Assembly: GCA_039970095.1 (NCBI GenBank)
Contig: JBDVMP010000059.1
Coordinates: forward strand, 39,662 to 103,661
Length of the DNA stretch: 64,000 nt
From: JAMZMI01 sp039970095
Lineage (GTDB): Bacteria; Bacteroidota; Bacteroidia; Cytophagales; Cyclobacteriaceae
Direction of reading: 5' to 3'
The first letter of the stretch is position 1, and every line of letters starts with the position of its first letter. Both the position numbers and the translations under genes were made by a program. The notes below the pieces were generated by a model, which searched no databases, had not been told where the DNA came from, and worked only from the letters and a program-made list of their open reading frames with translations. Shown piece after piece: positions 8,454 through 15,537 of the stretch.

Positions 8454-8823
8454 ATATTTTTTAATAAAAGACTCAGTGAGGCGGTCTGAAATGATCCTGT
8501 TGGAAATTCTGAGGGCTGTCAAGCCACTAGGACTCTCAAGGAAAGGAGTCTTTAAAATATGTTTTGACTAAAATTCATCCTGAGAGGATGAATGAAACCC
8601 ATATGTTGCTAATAAAAAATCATGTATCCATGAAGTCAAATTGGAGCCACTATTGTCTTGGAAATCTTGATCTACATAAATCTGTATTCATGAAAAAACA
8701 GGTTGGCATTGAATTTTCGGCTAATTGGGTTGGCCTCTAGGAATATCAGAGCATGCTGAAATTAAGTAGGATAATATTGTCCGACATAGAAGAATCATTT
8801 ACATTTGGCGCAAATAAGTGTTT
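8454..8823. other. intergenic region before the Rrf2 gene
   Basis: This 370-bp stretch has no convincing gene. It holds a perfect 8-bp stem with a 5-nt loop (ATTCATCC/GGATGAAT, 8573-8593) without a T-run, a weaker GACTC/GAGTC stem just before it (about 8531-8550), and the near-palindrome at 8769-8782 described separately. No sigma54 or ECF motif was seen. Confidence 0.5.
8769..8782. promoter_or_regulatory. putative Rrf2 operator upstream of its own gene
   Basis: GGATAATATTGTCC is a 14-bp near-perfect palindrome (12 of 14 positions symmetric), ending 41 bp before the chosen Rrf2 start. The octamer TAGGATAA at 8767-8774 recurs at 9275-9282 in front of the oxidase gene. Autoregulation by the Rrf2 protein is inferred. 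Confidence 0.4.
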
Positions 8824-9258
8824 ATGTTTTCTAAGGCGTGTGAATATGGAATCCGGGCTACAATACACGTGGCGCGACAATCTCTGGAAGGTAACCGAGC
8901 CAGTTTAAAGGCTATTGCCACAGAAATTGAGTCACCAGTGGCTTTTACAGCTAAAATATTGCAAAACCTGGTGAAAATGGGGATTATAAACTCAGTGATG
9001 GGTCCAACAGGAGGGTTTGAAATAGAGAAGGAAAAATTGGGCAATATCAAGCTAAGCCAGATTGTAGATGCCATAGATGGCGATGCTATTTACAAAGGAT
9101 GTGGGTTAGGGATGAAGCAATGTGATGCTTCTAAACCTTGTCCAGTTCATGATAAGTTCGCAAAAGTGAGAACTGATTTAAAGGAGATGCTTGAAGGAAC
9201 TAGTCTGCTAGGGTTAGCTACAGAATTGGATAACGGACTTACATTTTTAAAGCGGTAA
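8824..9258 (+). CDS. Rrf2-family transcriptional regulator with a three-Cys motif (NsrR/IscR-like)
   Basis: The ATG at 8824 gives MFSKACEYGIRA, the standard Rrf2 opening; a GTG two codons upstream is also in frame. The protein (144 residues) has a winged helix (about 1-65) and a dimerization helix. Cys93, Cys100 and Cys106 (C-x6-C-x5-C) are close to the C-x5-C-x5-C cluster ligands of IscR/NsrR, so an [Fe-S] cluster sensing NO, redox state or iron is likely. It sits 46 bp upstream of the oxidase/globin cluster in the same direction, with repeated TAGGATAA motifs in front of both genes, which makes it the probable regulator of the cluster. Whether NO is the ligand cannot be read from the sequence. 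Confidence 0.88.
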   Translation: MFSKACEYGIRATIHVARQSLEGNRASLKAIATEIESPVAFTAKILQNLVKMGIINSVMGPTGGFEIEKEKLGNIKLSQIVDAIDGDAIYKGCGLGMKQCDASKPCPVHDKFAKVRTDLKEMLEGTSLLGLATELDNGLTFLKR

Positions 9259-9274
9259 AACGTTTGTGTATAAC

Positions 9275-9297
9275 TAGGATAAAAAGGTCTTTATATC
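9275..9297. promoter_or_regulatory. putative Rrf2 site between the regulator and the oxidase genes
   Basis: TAGGATAA (9275-9282) repeats the octamer at 8767-8774. It begins an imperfect 20-bp dyad (GATAAAAAGGTCTTTATATC, 9278-9297) that ends 7 bp before the oxidase start codon. Occupancy there would block transcription or translation initiation. Confidence 0.4.
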
Positions 9298-9304
9298 ATA
9301 GATA

Positions 9305-11125
9305 ATGAAAGCAAAAACAGTCATAGCACTACTTCTGGCAACCAGTCCCGGTGTACTCTTTGCCCAGACCGAATCAATTGATACAACAAACTGGGCCTCC
9401 AGTCCTGGTGTTGTAGGCACACTAGTCCTTATTTCCCTTGTGCTGATTTTAGGGATTATCATCGTAGTATTCAGACTAAATAGATATGTGGATGTCCTTT
9501 CAAACGTCAGAAGAAGACGCATGAAATCAGAACTTACCGATGAACTATCCAATTTGCCAGAAGCAGAAATAGACCGCATTCTCGAAAAGCGGAAAAGGGG
9601 TTTTACCTATCAACTAAAGGGCAATGAGTTAGGGGGAGAATCAACGGCAACTGATGTAAAAGGTCTGATTCGAAAAGTAACTCATGAGCCCGGCAGCCCG
9701 TTGGCTGACGAAAAAAAGAGCACCAATGAACCGTTGAAGATTCCTTCTGAGCTCAGAAAGCTGGTCGTTTTCTATTTGGGGGCGGCCGTTTTTTGGCTCA
9801 TTTTCGGAACGTTAGTGGGCCAATATCTGGGTATGAAATTTATCTGGCCAGAGATGGATCAGGTATCGTGGCTCAGTTTTGGTCGGTTGCGTCCGGTTCA
9901 CACCAATGCCGTTTTTTGGGGATGGGCCTCTTGCGCCATGTTTGGGCTCGGCTATTATGTAGTGGCAAGAACCAGTAATACCCGCATTCATAACTATCAA
10001 TGGGGATGGATTGCTTGGGTACTGATTAACGCTGCTGTGTGTTTCGGTTCGCTCAGTCTGATGGCGGGCATTAACAATGGTGGGGGGGAGTACAGGGAGT
10101 ACATCTGGCCCATCATGGCGCTATTCGCACTCGGCTTAATCATCAATTTCTGGAATTATTACAAGACCATTGCCAACCGAAAGATTGTGGAAATCTATGT
10201 CTCCAACTGGTACATTCTTGGAGCAATGATCTGGACTACCGTCTTAGTGGTCATTGGTTACTTTCCCGGTTTTCAGGACGGACTTGGCGAAACCGTAATC
10301 CAGGGATATTATATGCACCAGGGGGTGGGCATGTGGTTCATGACTTTCACCTTAGGCCTTATTTACTATTACCTCCCGGCATCACTCAACAAACCGATTT
10401 ATTCCTATTCGCTAGGGGTGCTGGCGTTCTGGACTCAGATGTTTTTCTATACGATGATTGGCACGCATCATTTTGTGTTCAGCCCTTTGCCATGGTGGCT
10501 GCAAACTGTGGCTATTGTATTTAGTGCAGGCATGTTCATTCCGGTGATTGCCGGCACCACCAATTTCCTGATGACCATGAAAGGAAGCTGGCACCAAATA
10601 GCTAAGAGCTATGTGCTTCCATTCTTTTTAGTTGGAGTGGTGTTTTATTTTGTTGGATCCACCCAGGGTAGTTTTCAAGCCTTTCGGTTCACCAATTACA
10701 TCTGGCATTTCACCGATTTCAACGTGGCTCATTCACACATGACTATGTATGGCATTGTCACCTTTATCTTGTGGGCTTGCATCTATTCTATACTGCCTCG
10801 CATTACCGGCAATGAACCTCCACAACTTTTGGTAGGGGCACATTTTTGGCTTGCATTTATTGGCCTGTTTGCTTACATGATCTCCCTAATGGCAGGTGGC
10901 ACACTGAAGGGGCTGAGCTGGGTCGAGGGTGTGCCATTTATCGAATCGATCATCATGATGAAATCCTACTGGGTTTCAAGGGCTATTGGTGGATCCTTGA
11001 TGTTTCTGTCTCACCTCCTTTTTGCCTATAACTTTTATTACATGGTACGGCACACAAAGCAAGGAATAAGTCAGCAACAACCGCAAAAGCAATTGGAACA
11101 ACCTGAAATAGAAGCACATGTTTAA
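9305..11125 (+). CDS. cbb3-type cytochrome c oxidase subunit I (CcoN-like) with long N-terminal extension
   Basis: This 606-residue haem-copper oxidase subunit carries the catalytic ligands of the C family. His199 (RPVHTNA) binds low-spin haem; the CuB ligands are His338 (MHQGVG), His388 and His389 (GTHHF). Tyr382, six residues before the His pair, is the position of the cross-linked Tyr of cbb3 enzymes, and AHSH (His476, His478) gives the haem ligands of the late helix. The first ~150 residues are extra: a signal-like start, one TM helix (about 35-58) and a charged cytosolic stretch. The tyrosine and the absence of the NorB glutamate (HQGVG instead of HxxxE) favour O2 reduction over NO reduction. 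It overlaps the next gene by 8 bp. No ccoP, ccoQ, ccoG, ccoI or ccoS lies nearby. Confidence 0.88.
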   Translation: MKAKTVIALLLATSPGVLFAQTESIDTTNWASSPGVVGTLVLISLVLILGIIIVVFRLNRYVDVLSNVRRRRMKSELTDELSNLPEAEIDRILEKRKRGFTYQLKGNELGGESTATDVKGLIRKVTHEPGSPLADEKKSTNEPLKIPSELRKLVVFYLGAAVFWLIFGTLVGQYLGMKFIWPEMDQVSWLSFGRLRPVHTNAVFWGWASCAMFGLGYYVVARTSNTRIHNYQWGWIAWVLINAAVCFGSLSLMAGINNGGGEYREYIWPIMALFALGLIINFWNYYKTIANRKIVEIYVSNWYILGAMIWTTVLVVIGYFPGFQDGLGETVIQGYYMHQGVGMWFMTFTLGLIYYYLPASLNKPIYSYSLGVLAFWTQMFFYTMIGTHHFVFSPLPWWLQTVAIVFSAGMFIPVIAGTTNFLMTMKGSWHQIAKSYVLPFFLVGVVFYFVGSTQGSFQAFRFTNYIWHFTDFNVAHSHMTMYGIVTFILWACIYSILPRITGNEPPQLLVGAHFWLAFIGLFAYMISLMAGGTLKGLSWVEGVPFIESIIMMKSYWVSRAIGGSLMFLSHLLFAYNFYYMVRHTKQGISQQQPQKQLEQPEIEAHV

Positions 11126-12119
11126 TTTCCATAAAGATCATCAAAGCCTGGTACTCCTTTCCTTTTTGGGTTTTCTCATTCTGAGCACAGGAGTGGCCAT
11201 ACTGCCTGCTTATCAAATGCAGGAAAATACCCAACCACTTCCTGAAATGGAACCCATGACCGAAGCTGAGTTAAATGGTTTGAAGGTATTTGTCAGGGAA
11301 GGATGTGTGGCGTGTCACACTCAGCAAGTAAGAAATATAGCTATGGACGAAACCTGGGGAAATCGACCATCGATTCCTTCTGACTATTATTACAGCAAAA
11401 AGCGGTTAGATGTTTGGAGACAGTCCCCTTCGCTGCTGGGCAGTGAGCGAACAGGGCCAGACCTGACTAATGTAGGCGAACGACAACCGGGAGCTACCTG
11501 GCACCTCCTTCATCTATACAACCCAAGACTGGTTGTTCAAGCATCCATCATGCCTTCATATCCATGGCTATTTGAAGAAAAAACCAAAGTTTCGGATGAT
11601 GATCAGGTGATCCCTGTAGGTGTCGAAGACAAAAAAAAGGGAGTAGAAATAGTAGCCGGGCAAGACGCTCTTGATTTGGTGGCCTATCTGCAATCTCTAA
11701 GGCAAGCTAACCTAATGAGTGAAACACCCGTGACGTTTATTCCTTCTACAAAAAATGCAAATAAATCGAAGATGTCCGAACAGGGCAGTGTTTTACCCGA
11801 TGGTCAGCAACTCTACCTTGCAACCTGTGCTGCTTGTCATCAAGCAGCAGGTACAGGACTTTCCGGGGCATTTCCACCTCTAGCAGGAAGTCCAGTGGTG
11901 AATGACCCGGATCCTGATTTGCTGGTACGAATCATTCTTCAGGGATATGACGCTCGCCCTGAATACGCACAAATGCCAGCCTTTGCCAGTAGTCTCAACG
12001 ACCAGGAGATTGCAGCCATCGTCAATCATGAACGGACCAGTTGGGGCAATTCTGCACCGGAGGTAACGGCAGATCAGGTAAAACAAATCAGGAGTTATGT
12101 AACACAGCTAAACCAATAA
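11118..12119 (+). CDS. CcoO-like cytochrome c subunit fused to a second cytochrome c domain
   Basis: This 333-residue protein has one N-terminal TM helix (about 10-30). The CcoO-type cytochrome c domain has haem motif CVACH at 63-67, followed by the CcoO signature QQVR and a Met ligand in ASIMPSYPWL. A linker is followed by a second cytochrome c domain with CAACH at 237-241 and a Met ligand in YAQMPAF. The fusion gives two haems c in one subunit and probably replaces CcoP as the electron entry module. It overlaps the CcoN gene by 8 bp and is surely its partner. Ordinary CcoO has about 200-240 residues and one haem. Confidence 0.88.
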   Translation: MFNFHKDHQSLVLLSFLGFLILSTGVAILPAYQMQENTQPLPEMEPMTEAELNGLKVFVREGCVACHTQQVRNIAMDETWGNRPSIPSDYYYSKKRLDVWRQSPSLLGSERTGPDLTNVGERQPGATWHLLHLYNPRLVVQASIMPSYPWLFEEKTKVSDDDQVIPVGVEDKKKGVEIVAGQDALDLVAYLQSLRQANLMSETPVTFIPSTKNANKSKMSEQGSVLPDGQQLYLATCAACHQAAGTGLSGAFPPLAGSPVVNDPDPDLLVRIILQGYDARPEYAQMPAFASSLNDQEIAAIVNHERTSWGNSAPEVTADQVKQIRSYVTQLNQ

Positions 12120-12124
12120 ATGAA

Positions 12125-12424
12125 ATGAGAACCCCTCTTTGGTTAAAAATTAATTGCGTGATGTTGATCCTTATGATCATGCCTTTACAGTCATTTGCCT
12201 GTGAGCTTTGCAAACAAAACCAACCCAAGCCTTTACAGAACATCACTCATGGTGCGGGTCCGCAAGGTAACTGGGATTACCTCATCATTACTGCCGGGAT
12301 TATCATCGTGTCACTGACACTTTTCTACAGTATCAAGCTACTGATCAAACCTCAAGAGAATGGACCAGATCATATCAAACGCATTGTGGTAAATACAACC
12401 CCTAAAAGGGAATCCTTAACATGA
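12125..12424 (+). CDS. small membrane protein of the oxidase cluster, unknown function
   Basis: The start is set at the ATG at 12125, 5 bp after the CcoO stop, because it opens a signal peptide (about residues 1-27, ending near SFAC). After a short periplasmic part with a C-x-x-C pair (CELCKQ) comes a TM helix (about 55-75) and a basic cytosolic tail. The 99-residue protein fits no family I can name. Its position inside the oxidase operon and its CxxC suggest a subunit or an assembly/metal-handling helper; this is inference. It overlaps the next gene by 4 bp. Confidence 0.6.
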   Translation: MRTPLWLKINCVMLILMIMPLQSFACELCKQNQPKPLQNITHGAGPQGNWDYLIITAGIIIVSLTLFYSIKLLIKPQENGPDHIKRIVVNTTPKRESLT

Positions 12425-12879
12425 AAAAGCATAATTCACCTGAAAGTAATGTAGCCAAAGCAGGCGAGCGTCTGGTTAAGTTGTTTTTGGACGATGAGAC
12501 CAAGCCATTTGCTGAATTTCGGTCTCCGGTCAAATTTAGCATGGATACCACTAAAATACCCGATGGCCCACATCGGCTGAGGATCGTAGCTAAATCATCA
12601 AATAATGTAGAAGGTGTCAAAGAGATTCCTTTTGAAGTCCGCAACGGGCCCGATATCGCAGTGGTAGGCTTAAAACCGAATGAAATAGTCGACGACCAGA
12701 TAGCCATCACGGTAAATGCTTATGGAAGCGAGCATGAAGATGAGTTTGTAGTGACTGGCTCTGAGACACCAAAGGGCATTCCGGCTTGGGTTTGGGCACT
12801 ACTTATTGGCTTTATCGGCTTTGCCTTGTTCTATTTTATCATGTACTCCACACCGGAGTTTTATAAATCATTCTTCTGA
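12421..12879 (+). CDS. tail-anchored Ig-like membrane protein of the oxidase cluster, unknown function
   Basis: This 152-residue protein starts with a soluble ~110-residue region rich in beta-type residues (motifs DGPHRLRIVAKS and FEVRNGP suggest an Ig/Fn3-like fold). A Pro-Trp boundary follows (GIPAWVWALL) and one C-terminal TM helix (about 122-142). It overlaps the preceding gene by 4 bp and the globin gene by one base, so it is part of the same translationally coupled operon. It might be an accessory oxidase subunit. There is no recognized enzymatic motif. Confidence 0.55.
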   Translation: MKKHNSPESNVAKAGERLVKLFLDDETKPFAEFRSPVKFSMDTTKIPDGPHRLRIVAKSSNNVEGVKEIPFEVRNGPDIAVVGLKPNEIVDDQIAITVNAYGSEHEDEFVVTGSETPKGIPAWVWALLIGFIGFALFYFIMYSTPEFYKSFF

Positions 12880-13268
12880 TGAAACAGCAAATAATACAAC
12901 TTGAAGACATCAAACTGCTGGTTGATCATTTTTATGGAAAGGTAAAATCTGATGCAGTTCTTGCGCCGATATTTAATGAACGTATAGGTGATCAATGGCC
13001 GGCACACATGGAGAAGATGTATCGCTTTTGGCAAACCGTATTACTGGGCAAGCACACCTATCTGGGCAGTCCTTTTACTCCACACGCCACCCTGCCTATA
13101 AACGAGACGCACTTCACCCGATGGCTCACACTGTTTTGCGAAACCATGGATGAACATTTTGCAGGTGCAAAAGCAGATGAAGCAAAGTGGCGGGCAAAAA
13201 AGATGGCCGAAATGTTTCAACTTAAAATTAGCTATCATCAACAAAACCAATCCACACCCCTTAAATAA
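12879..13268 (+). CDS. group III truncated haemoglobin
   Basis: This 129-residue globin has the group III pattern: VDHFYGKVKSDAVLAPIFNE at the start, W-P-x-H-M-x-K-M-Y-x-F-W in the B/E region, then P-x-x-x-H-x-x-L-P-I-x-x-x-H-F-x-R-W with the proximal His in the HF-x-RW motif. Such globins bind O2 or NO and are linked to nitrosative stress or low-oxygen life. The ATG overlaps the end of the upstream membrane-protein gene by one base and the next gene follows after 2 bp, so it is expressed with the oxidase and TDO. Confidence 0.9.
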   Translation: MKQQIIQLEDIKLLVDHFYGKVKSDAVLAPIFNERIGDQWPAHMEKMYRFWQTVLLGKHTYLGSPFTPHATLPINETHFTRWLTLFCETMDEHFAGAKADEAKWRAKKMAEMFQLKISYHQQNQSTPLK

Positions 13269-13270
13269 TC

Positions 13271-14146
13271 ATGATGTCTAACATTAACACTTTAAGAGCT
13301 ACCCAAACCAGCAATACTTCATATTGGGAGTATATTCAAACTGATGCATTGCTTTCTCTACAAAATCCCAAAACGGACTTTAAGGATGAGGAGATCTTCA
13401 TCATGTATCATCAGGTAACCGAGTTGATATTTAAAATGATCATTCACGAGTTGCAGCAATTGGTAGAGAGTCCGTATGCTGAGGATCGGATGATCAACAA
13501 ACTCGATCGCATGAACAGGTATACGGAATTACTGACCACCTCCTTTAGTATCATGAAGCACGGCATGGACTATGAGCAATACAATGCTTTTAGAAAAGAA
13601 CTGGCACCTGCCAGTGGCTTTCAAAGTGCGCAGTTTCGTCACATTGAAATTTACTGTACCCGCATCACCAATCTATTAAGTAAAAACAGAGCTATCAGCC
13701 AGCATGCATTTCCTTCCATAGAAGCATCTTTCGAATATCTCTATTGGAAAGATGCTGGACTAAACAAGCATACAGGTGAAAAGACAGCAACACTCAAGGC
13801 TTTTGAAGAGAAACACGAAAAAGCACTCATCCAACTGGCTAAAGATGTCTGCGGAAAAACCATTGAAGACATGCTATTGAACCTGCCGATCACCCAGGCA
13901 TCAGTTCTTAACAAACTCAAAAGGTTCGACTATTTGTATAATGTAAAATGGCCGCTGGTGCACCTGCAAACGGCTGCTCACTACCTCGACAGCCGTGGAG
14001 AAAACAAACCTGCTACTGGTGGGTCAGAATGGAAAAAGTATTTGCATCCAGGACATCAGAAACGTTGCTTTTTCCCTTCGCTCTGGAAGGGGGAAGACAT
14101 ACTCGACTGGCAAGATCCCGAACAAGATCAAAATACTGTGATATGA
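13271..14146 (+). CDS. tryptophan 2,3-dioxygenase family haem protein
   Basis: This 291-residue protein has the TDO signatures: DEEIFIMYHQVTELIFKMI (distal His and helix), FRKELAPASGFQSAQFR with the substrate-binding Arg, and near the C-terminus AAHYLDSRG...ATGGSEWKKYL, containing the proximal haem His and the TGGS loop. Length and motifs agree with bacterial TDO, which opens tryptophan to N-formylkynurenine using O2. No other kynurenine-pathway gene lies nearby; it sits instead between a globin and di-iron proteins, so a role in haem/NO/O2 chemistry is possible. It overlaps the next small gene by 4 bp. The start may also be the second Met at 13274. Confidence 0.85.
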   Translation: MMSNINTLRATQTSNTSYWEYIQTDALLSLQNPKTDFKDEEIFIMYHQVTELIFKMIIHELQQLVESPYAEDRMINKLDRMNRYTELLTTSFSIMKHGMDYEQYNAFRKELAPASGFQSAQFRHIEIYCTRITNLLSKNRAISQHAFPSIEASFEYLYWKDAGLNKHTGEKTATLKAFEEKHEKALIQLAKDVCGKTIEDMLLNLPITQASVLNKLKRFDYLYNVKWPLVHLQTAAHYLDSRGENKPATGGSEWKKYLHPGHQKRCFFPSLWKGEDILDWQDPEQDQNTVI

Positions 14147-14283
14147 ATACCACCACCATTAAAATTCCAATAGCTGCAATGACCACTTTCTGTTGGATCG
14201 GCTTTGCATGCGCCATTAGCTTCATGGAGGCATGGCTCAAGTTTCAAGCTGAGGGTGTGTCACTAACTGTTGGATTAATATGA
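14143..14283 (+). pseudogene. truncated membrane-protein gene (N-terminal fragment)
   Basis: These 46 codons start at an ATG overlapping the TDO stop. They encode one hydrophobic segment and the motif MEAWLKFQAEGVSL, which from memory opens a longer conserved Bacteroidota membrane protein (EAWLKFRAPGV-type). The frame stops just after it, exactly where the tail of an unrelated gene begins, so the rest appears to have been removed by deletion. The 46-residue product may still be made but would lack most of its membrane domain. Assignment to the longer family rests on recall, not on a search. Confidence 0.6.
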
Positions 14284-14498
14284 TGATGGATGAACATGAC
14301 AATGAAGGTAGCCGATTTCGAAGCATCAGCGTACTGAGCAATGGATATACTCCGCCGACTGATGCCTGTAATACCTACAAGTTGACTTATAATTTGCTCA
14401 AAGAATTTGAAGAAGACCTGCACGTACACATCCACCTTGAAAACAACTTCCTGTTCCCAAAAGCGGTAGTATTGGAAACCCGTCTCACTATGCAATGA
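14280..14498 (+). pseudogene. C-terminal fragment of a RIC/YtfE/ScdA di-iron repair protein
   Basis: These 72 codons align by eye with about the last 70 residues of YtfE-type proteins: EHDNEGSRF, N-x-Y-T-P-P-x-x-A-C-x-T-Y, and HIHLENNFLFPKA with the His and Glu ligands of the last helices. Intact RIC has about 220-240 residues, so the ScdA_N domain and the first half of the haemerythrin-like bundle are missing. The remaining part cannot supply all the iron ligands. The ATG overlaps the stop of the preceding fragment, so it may still be translated. RIC repairs Fe-S centres after NO damage, and its loss here is notable. Confidence 0.8.
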
Positions 14499-14524
14499 TT
14501 TTTTAACTCCAAAACATCTCAGAT

Positions 14525-14989
14525 ATGCAAACAATAAAACCCCTGAAAAGGGATAAAGCCTTACACCCTTTGAGTCACGGACATCATCACAGCCTTCTTT
14601 TTTGTTGGAAAATACGAACAGGCTTGAAAAATAAGGTTGAGGTATCAAGAATAAAACGCTATTCGGACTGGTTTTTTGAACAGCATGTACTTCCGCATTT
14701 CCAGCAGGAGGAGCAATATCTGTTTCCGATTTTGGGCAATGATCATTTGTTGGTAAAACGGGCCCTGGCCGAGCACCGCAGGCTTACAAGGTTGTTTACC
14801 GGAAACGAAAAAATAAAACGAAACCTGAGTCTGCTAGAAGAAGAGCTGGAATGTCATATCCGGTTTGAAGAACGCATATTGTTTCAGGAAATTCAGGAGG
14901 CAGCTGAAAAGAATCAAAGTAGCTTCCCTGACACCTTAGTAGCCGAGCATTCATTTAAAGAGAACACAGAAGACCTGTTTTGGGAATAA
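14525..14989 (+). CDS. haemerythrin-domain protein
   Basis: This 154-residue four-helix protein has the HHE ligand pattern: SHGHHHSLLF in helix 1, HVLPHFQQEEQYLFP in helix 2, EHRRLTRLF in helix 3 and ECHIRFEERILF in helix 4. This set of His/Glu residues can hold a non-haem di-iron site. Unlike RIC it has no ScdA_N domain. It lies 26 bp after the RIC fragment in the cluster, suggesting a role in O2/NO binding or iron handling. It might partly cover for the broken RIC gene, which is inference. Confidence 0.85.
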   Translation: MQTIKPLKRDKALHPLSHGHHHSLLFCWKIRTGLKNKVEVSRIKRYSDWFFEQHVLPHFQQEEQYLFPILGNDHLLVKRALAEHRRLTRLFTGNEKIKRNLSLLEEELECHIRFEERILFQEIQEAAEKNQSSFPDTLVAEHSFKENTEDLFWE

Positions 14990-15003
14990 AACGCGCAAAA
15001 AAT

Positions 15004-15417
15004 ATGAACAAGAAAAAAGTAGCGGTTTGGGATACTTATGTGAAAAGACAAAACGGAAATGTCATGCATTTCGATATCCTTACAGATTCTGACAACTTGA
15101 ATACAGCAGCAATATTCGAATATGGAAAAGCCTATATCACCGCAAAGGGAGAGCCTGAGGGAATCATAGATTCAGAACATTGCCAGTTCTGCCACGTGGA
15201 AGAAGTGACCTCTGAGATAAAGAAGGCAATAAATCAGCAAGGTTATTATATTTTGGAATTGGAGGAAATCCCTAAAGACTTAGCGTCATCTCCAACCAAA
15301 AGACAACTGGTATTTCACCTGAAGGGTCATTATAAAGAACATCGTTTCAAAAATTTTTCCTTTGTAAGCGTTGAGGAAATACAAAATTTACTCAACCTGG
15401 CCGAACAGGAAGCATAA
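15004..15417 (+). CDS. DUF2024 family protein
   Basis: The ATG at 15004 gives MNKKKVAVWDTYVKR; an in-frame ATG at 14980 lies inside the haemerythrin gene and is less likely. The 137-residue soluble protein matches DUF2024: AVWDTYVKRQNGNVMHFDIL at the start, then C-x-F-C-H-V-E (SEHCQFCHVEE) in the middle and GYYILELEEIP. The family has no known function; the CxxCH-like cysteines could bind metal. It is the last gene of the haem/iron cluster running in this direction before the ClC gene. Confidence 0.75.
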   Translation: MNKKKVAVWDTYVKRQNGNVMHFDILTDSDNLNTAAIFEYGKAYITAKGEPEGIIDSEHCQFCHVEEVTSEIKKAINQQGYYILELEEIPKDLASSPTKRQLVFHLKGHYKEHRFKNFSFVSVEEIQNLLNLAEQEA

Positions 15418-15537
15418 CCTGCGCCCTGACGGTTTGTGGAAATATATTGGAAACATCTACACAGACAACTTCAATTTTTCCCACTTTTGCATTTTCAATA
15501 GCAGGGTGTCATTAGGCCATCCTCAATCAGTTGCCAA

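Noticed and set aside
8573..8593. Hairpin ATTCATCC/GGATGAAT as a terminator of the Rnk-like gene
   Set aside because: It has no T-run and lies 120 bp after the stop codon, so it is only mentioned within the intergenic entry.
9305..11125. Calling the CcoN-like protein a nitric oxide reductase
   Set aside because: The cross-linked Tyr position (Tyr382) is present and the NorB glutamate is absent, so oxygen reduction is the safer call despite the NO-type context.
13948..14283. A 111-codon rightward reading frame overlapping the TDO gene
   Set aside because: Its first part is a shadow of TDO in another frame; only the last 46 codons from ATG 14143 look like a real gene start.
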